Below are positions 60,164 through 64,000 of a DNA stretch of 64,000 bases, piece by piece (position 1 is the first letter of the stretch; every line of letters begins with the position of its first letter). The position numbers and the translations under genes are program-made. This DNA comes from CAYWQB01 sp964460785. GTDB lineage: Bacteria > Chlamydiota > Chlamydiia > Chlamydiales > CAYWQB01. The notes beneath the pieces were generated by a model, which searched no databases, had not been told where the DNA came from, and saw only the letters and a list, made by a program, of their open reading frames with translations. The stretch lies in assembly GCA_964460785.1 (NCBI GenBank), contig CAYWQB010000003.1, forward strand, positions 62,001 through 126,000, read 5' to 3'.

Positions 60164-61704
60164 AGGTTCTTTCTGCTGAGGAAATGAGCAGGATTGAGCG
60201 AGTTGCTTTTTCAAAAGGCTACTCGGCAGAAACCTTTATGGAACAAGCTGGGTTAGGTATTGCAACGGAGATAGAAAAATGGCTCGTAGGCCATTCTCTT
60301 CCAAAGCATATCACACTGCTTTGTGGTAAAGGCAACAATACGGGTGATGCATATGTCGCAGGCACTCACTTAATTCAGCGCGGATTTACGGTTCTTGCAA
60401 TCGATGCTGCAGAGCAAGAAAACAGTCTGTCACCCCTTTGCAAAAAGATGAAGCAGCGCTTCATTGCACATGGAGGCTTGTTACACCCCTACAAAAAAGG
60501 AATCACAACATCTATTCATACAGCAGCTTGGGTAGATGGACTTTTTGGCACAGGCTTCCGTGGAGAGATGAAGGCAAATTATGCCAATCTCTGTGCAGAG
60601 GTCAATGCAAGTGGTTTACCGATTCTCTCTATAGATATCCCTTCAGGCATCAATGGAAACTCTGGCACAGCGTGCCCACAAGCTCTAAAAGCAGACCTAA
60701 CCATCTTTTTAGGCCTCCCCAAAACAGGCTTTTTTATTCGTGAAGGGTACGACCACATTGGCTCTCTGGTCAAAGTAGATTTTGGTCTCCCCTCCTCTCT
60801 AATAGAAGCGGCAAAGGCGGAGCTTGAACTTTTTGACCCCAGCTCTATTAAAATCAAACGCAAGCGAATTAAACGCACTCGCCACAAATATGAGAGTGGC
60901 TGTGTGCTAGGCTTGTCTGGCTCTCCAGAAATGCCAGGGGCTGCACTACTTGCCGCAGAAGCAGCCCTACGGTCTGGTGCTGGCATGGTTTACCTTATTG
61001 GTAATAAGGCAACACTCAAACAAATGCAGACAAGGCCAAAAGAGGTCATTTGTCATGAGAGCCCCGTCTACGCCCCTCCAGAAAAACTTTTATCAAAATC
61101 AACGTCTTTATTTGTTGGACCAGGCCTACGAGAGGATCGCAAAGAAGGACAAAAGCTCACAGACTTTCTTTGTTCGATCAATAAGCCTGTAGTCATAGAT
61201 GCAGAAGCTCTAAACTGCCTTGCAAAATCCTCCAACCTACGCTTTCCTAAACAAGCCTTACTCACTCCTCATCTCCAAGAAATGCACCGTCTTCTTGGAT
61301 TCAGTGAGCGGCATGACAAAGATCGTGCCTTTTATAAGGCTTGCCAGGATTTTACAATTGAGCACAACACCACCCTACTCTTGAAAGGGGGGCCAAACTT
61401 TCTTTTTACGCCCCTAAGTCTGCCGGTTATTCTTCCTGAAGGTAACCCAGGACTTGCTAAAGCAGGTACAGGAGATGTGCTATCTGGTGTACTTGCGGCT
61501 CTTCTTGCTAGGGGATACACACCACCAAATGCTGCTATTTTTGGCGCACACCTGCATGGCCGGGCAGCAAATCTAGCCTGCAGAAAACTCTCCCATCATG
61601 GTATGATGGCTTCAGACCTTATCGCATATATCCCTCGCGCCTATGCGGAGATGATGCACCCTTTGCAGACTTACCAAGAGGATTTTGAACCATGTTTTCC
61701 TTAA
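60160..61704 (+). CDS. nnr: Bifunctional NAD(P)HX epimerase / ADP-dependent dehydratase
   Basis: 514 residues with two domains. The N-terminal YjeF_N epimerase (1-215) has CGKGNNTGDAYVAGTHL, where the family has GNNGGDG; Gly to Thr is a notable change. The C-terminal kinase-like dehydratase (about 225-505) has GAALLAAEAALRSGAGMVYL and AKAGTGDVLSGVLAALLARG. It repairs hydrated NAD(P)H. It overlaps gpsA and lemA, so the operon continues. Confidence 0.93.
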   Translation: MKVLSAEEMSRIERVAFSKGYSAETFMEQAGLGIATEIEKWLVGHSLPKHITLLCGKGNNTGDAYVAGTHLIQRGFTVLAIDAAEQENSLSPLCKKMKQRFIAHGGLLHPYKKGITTSIHTAAWVDGLFGTGFRGEMKANYANLCAEVNASGLPILSIDIPSGINGNSGTACPQALKADLTIFLGLPKTGFFIREGYDHIGSLVKVDFGLPSSLIEAAKAELELFDPSSIKIKRKRIKRTRHKYESGCVLGLSGSPEMPGAALLAAEAALRSGAGMVYLIGNKATLKQMQTRPKEVICHESPVYAPPEKLLSKSTSLFVGPGLREDRKEGQKLTDFLCSINKPVVIDAEALNCLAKSSNLRFPKQALLTPHLQEMHRLLGFSERHDKDRAFYKACQDFTIEHNTTLLLKGGPNFLFTPLSLPVILPEGNPGLAKAGTGDVLSGVLAALLARGYTPPNAAIFGAHLHGRAANLACRKLSHHGMMASDLIAYIPRAYAEMMHPLQTYQEDFEPCFP

Positions 61705-62276
61705 TTGTTCTCTTACTAGCGATCTTTGTCATCTGGGCAATAGCTACCTATAACCGATTGATCCAGTTGAAAAATCAGGTTCAAAATGCGTGGAGCCAGA
61801 TCGATGTACAACTACAAAGACGCTATGATCTTGTTCCCAATCTCGTTGAATGTGTAAAGGGCTATATGGAGCATGAGCAGCAAACCTTAGAAAAAGTTAT
61901 ACAAGCTAGAAATGAAGCTCTTACTGCCTTTCAAGGTTTTTCTCAGGATGGTGGACCTTTAAAACACTCTATGCGGAATCTATTAGACGCTGAAAAAGAA
62001 CTTTCTCGAAAAATTGGATCCATCTTTGCTCTTTCAGAGAACTACCCTGATCTTAAAGCAAGCCAAAATATGAGAGATCTTCAGGAGGAACTCACTTCTA
62101 CAGAAAATAAGGTTTCCTTTTCTAGACAGGTGTATAATGACTTAGCTATGAGCTATAATACAAAACAAGAGGAGTTCCCTGCTCTTCTCTTTGCAAAATC
62201 TTTTGGCCACCAAACAGTAGATTTATTTGAAGTAAGCACACAAGAGGCATCTTCGCCTCCGAAGGTCTCCTTCTAA
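61692..62276 (+). CDS. lemA: LemA family protein
   Basis: 194 residues. An N-terminal membrane helix (1-19) is followed by YNRLIQLKNQVQNAWSQIDV, RRYDLVPNLVECVKGYMEHE and TSTENKVSFSRQVYNDLAMS, the LemA signatures. The rest is a cytoplasm- or periplasm-facing helical bundle. The function is not known; it is very often paired with HtpX-type proteases, as here (TAATG overlap). Confidence 0.9.
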   Translation: MFSLIVLLLAIFVIWAIATYNRLIQLKNQVQNAWSQIDVQLQRRYDLVPNLVECVKGYMEHEQQTLEKVIQARNEALTAFQGFSQDGGPLKHSMRNLLDAEKELSRKIGSIFALSENYPDLKASQNMRDLQEELTSTENKVSFSRQVYNDLAMSYNTKQEEFPALLFAKSFGHQTVDLFEVSTQEASSPPKVSF

Positions 62277-63229
62277 TGTCTTTTTGGTCTGCACAGCGGC
62301 ATTCCATGCGTGTAAGCCGCTTGTGTGTGCTTCTTTTTTTCCTAATGACTGTAACTGTCGGCTTCTTAGTAGAACTTATTCTACGCCGAGGGTTCCCAGA
62401 TCTATACTCAAATCAGCTGCCACTAGCTCTCATTCTCTTTGTTGCCGTGGTTTTTCTTATTTCATCAATACACCTCTTACAGCTTTACTGGAAAGGAGGA
62501 GCCTTTGTGGCTCAGCTTTTAGGAGGTCACCCCATAGCAGATATTGAGGAAACAGAAAAAATACGAGTGCTACGTAATGTGTTGGATGAAATGTTTATTG
62601 CATCAGGCCTTCAACAAAAGCCTGAAGTATTCATTCTCCCCTATCAAGAGATCAATGCCTTTGTGGCTGGACTCAACCCCTCTAAATCTGCCTTGGGTAT
62701 TACACAAGGTGCAATAAATCTTTGTGAGCGAGACGAGCTTGCCGCCATCATTGCCCATGAATTAGGACACCTAGCTAACAAAGACACTGTGCTGAATACC
62801 CTGCTTGGTAGCTACATTGCAGGTTTCACTTTCTTATTTGCTTTTGGTATACGAGCTCTTTTTTATTACCGCCCTAGAAGACATAAGAATCAAAGCAAAG
62901 AAACATTTATTCTTTTTATTCTTTTAATTGTTGTGCTGGCAGGAGCTTTATCTTGGCTCTTAGGGAAAATTTTACAGTCGCTAGTCAGTCAAAATAGAGA
63001 GTACCTTGCAGACTCTATGAGCGCACAATTTACCCGCTCCCCCATAAGTCTAATTCGAGCTCTAAGAAAAATTGCCCACCAAAAAGAAACCGATTTGCCC
63101 ATTCAAGGTTCTGCATTTTCTCATCTCTATCTCCATGATAACCAGCACTGGCTAGCAAAACTTTTTAGCTCACATCCACCAATAGAGAAGCGGATTGAAG
63201 CCTTAGAAAAGCAGGCATATATCCCTTGA
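62276..63229 (+). CDS. htpX: HtpX-like M48 membrane protease
   Basis: 317 residues. Two membrane helices at about 17-37 and 47-66, then the zinc motif IIAHELGHLANKD (near residue 160; HExxH), further hydrophobic helices at about 180-197 and 210-230, and SQNREYLADSMSAQFT with the third zinc ligand Glu. It degrades misfolded membrane proteins in the inner membrane. It follows lemA by a one-base overlap. No signs of truncation. Confidence 0.92.
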   Translation: MSFWSAQRHSMRVSRLCVLLFFLMTVTVGFLVELILRRGFPDLYSNQLPLALILFVAVVFLISSIHLLQLYWKGGAFVAQLLGGHPIADIEETEKIRVLRNVLDEMFIASGLQQKPEVFILPYQEINAFVAGLNPSKSALGITQGAINLCERDELAAIIAHELGHLANKDTVLNTLLGSYIAGFTFLFAFGIRALFYYRPRRHKNQSKETFILFILLIVVLAGALSWLLGKILQSLVSQNREYLADSMSAQFTRSPISLIRALRKIAHQKETDLPIQGSAFSHLYLHDNQHWLAKLFSSHPPIEKRIEALEKQAYIP

Positions 63230-63390
63230 CCTCTAGGATTAAAATAGATAAAATCTTTCGTTAAAGTTATTTATTTTGATTCATGAGCTTTTATATTCAC
63301 CTATCAGAAATCTTTCATCTTCATAAGCTCCATCTAGCATAGACTCCTCTCTGCTTTCAAATATCACTCAATTTCTAGATAGGTCAAAAA

Positions 63391-64000
63391 ATGTCTTTAC
63401 GTAATTTTTCACAGCTAGCCAGCGCTGTGATGCTGATTTCAGGCACCTGCATTGGTGCAGGAATGCTAGGGGTTCCTGTCCTGACAGGACAAGCAGGCCT
63501 TGCTCCCTGCTTGCTCATCAATACTCTGTGTTGGCTCTTTATGCTCATATCAGGGCTTTTTTTTCTTGAAGCCATCCTTTGGTCCAAAGACCAAGATAAC
63601 CTTCTCTCTATCTCTAAGAATTTTTTAGGAAAAAAGGGGAAGTGGCTAGGAGGCCTTACTTTTGCTTACCTTTATTATAGCTTACTTGTCGCCTATTTTG
63701 CTGGAGGCAGTGCTATCTTAGAAAAATCTATGGAGGCAATTAGCTTTAATCTCTCCTCCATGCAATGCAAGCTTCTCTTTTTAGCTCTTTTCGGTTCGAT
63801 TGTTACTTTTGGCATACGGTGGACCAACCGCATCAATGCCGTATTATTTATTGGAGTGATTATTACTTTTTTTGCTCTTCTCTGCATCGGCTTGTCAGAC
63901 CTAGATCCCGTTGTCACACTAAAAAATAATTGGAAAGCAACATTGCTTGCAGCTCCTGTGCTCTTTAGCACATATGGCTACCACAATGTCCTGCCTTCTG
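63391..64000 (+). CDS. Tyrosine/tryptophan permease family, N-terminal part
   Basis: An open frame from ATG 63391 past the window end, 203 residues visible, which I translated directly. ISGTCIGAGMLGVPVLTGQA is the HAAAP-family first helix; about five more hydrophobic segments follow, and STYGYHNVLPS near the end is the next family signature. Such transporters import aromatic amino acids with protons; Chlamydia has two TyrP copies. Start site weak (AGGT upstream). The 161-base gap before it shows no clear promoter. Substrate undecided. Confidence 0.8.
   Translation, partial: MSLRNFSQLASAVMLISGTCIGAGMLGVPVLTGQAGLAPCLLINTLCWLFMLISGLFFLEAILWSKDQDNLLSISKNFLGKKGKWLGGLTFAYLYYSLLVAYFAGGSAILEKSMEAISFNLSSMQCKLLFLALFGSIVTFGIRWTNRINAVLFIGVIITFFALLCIGLSDLDPVVTLKNNWKATLLAAPVLFSTYGYHNVLPS

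Overview
The window reads as chromosome from a member of the phylum Chlamydiota outside the classical Chlamydiaceae (Simkania-, Waddlia- or Parachlamydia-like). Gene order matches, block by block, what I remember of Chlamydia trachomatis: kdsD / E2 / gltT; SpoU-type and SAM methyltransferases; tsp / rpsL / rpsG / fusA / rpsJ; rodA opposite birA, then nifU / nifS / gpmA and an RsuA-type pseudouridine synthase; secA / TPR protein / psd / mnmE / nth; and fliF / fliH / fliI / UAP / gpsA. This synteny is from memory and was not searched. Features that point away from Chlamydiaceae are an isocitrate dehydrogenase gene, a heptose route (GmhA plus a heptosyltransferase), and a FliG gene in the flagellar-type cluster. 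Base composition looks even, apart from AT-rich intergenic stretches near 27.85-27.95 kb and 28.9-29.1 kb.

Layout. 0-6.4 kb: end of a succinate dehydrogenase cytochrome gene, Kdo-pathway isomerase, isocitrate dehydrogenase, a lipoyl E2, a glutamate/aspartate symporter and an outer-membrane barrel protein. 6.4-12.1 kb: LPS genes lpxK and gmhA, a thioredoxin-like protein, a run of RNA-modification enzymes, a degenerate dehydrogenase and tRNA-Phe. 12.2-19.5 kb: the Tsp protease, ScpA/ScpB and the str-type operon (S12, S7, EF-G, S10), with strong RNA hairpins between S12 and S7 and a terminator after S10. 19.5-28.8 kb: RodA, BirA, NifU, a NifS-like protein without catalytic residues, GpmA, an RsuA-type synthase, PgeF, an unrecognised 629-residue protein and a second barrel protein. 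29-34.5 kb is more accessory: a secreted nuclease/phosphatase-fold protein, hypotheticals, an alpha/beta hydrolase, a MORN-type exported protein, two tRNAs, a metallo-hydrolase and AhpC. 34.6-50 kb: enolase, SecA, a TPR protein, phosphatidylserine decarboxylase, a kinase-like protein without key residues, MnmE, Nth, RuvA, RuvC, a cyclic-nucleotide-binding protein and a 1168-residue coiled-coil protein. 50-57.8 kb: a heptosyltransferase, a lysozyme-like exported protein and a compact operon fliF-fliG-fliH-fliI-fliJ-motE-like. 57.8-64 kb: UDP-sugar pyrophosphorylase, GpsA, NnrD/E, LemA, HtpX and the start of an aromatic amino acid permease.

The strongest leads are two. First, the flagellar-type operon combines the export ATPase set with an apparently functional rotor protein: FliG keeps torque-helix charges and FliF keeps the C-terminal FliG-binding motif. 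Second, there are several intact reading frames that look like pseudoenzymes: a NifS-like protein with neither the PLP lysine nor the active cysteine, a protein kinase without its ATP-binding lysine, and a D-2-hydroxyacid dehydrogenase without its catalytic triad. BirA also has Gln where the family has the Arg whose mutation makes E. coli BirA promiscuous. No insertion sequence, prophage or CRISPR array was seen. No stretch over 300 bases lacks a gene; the longest is about 266 bases at 28844-29109.
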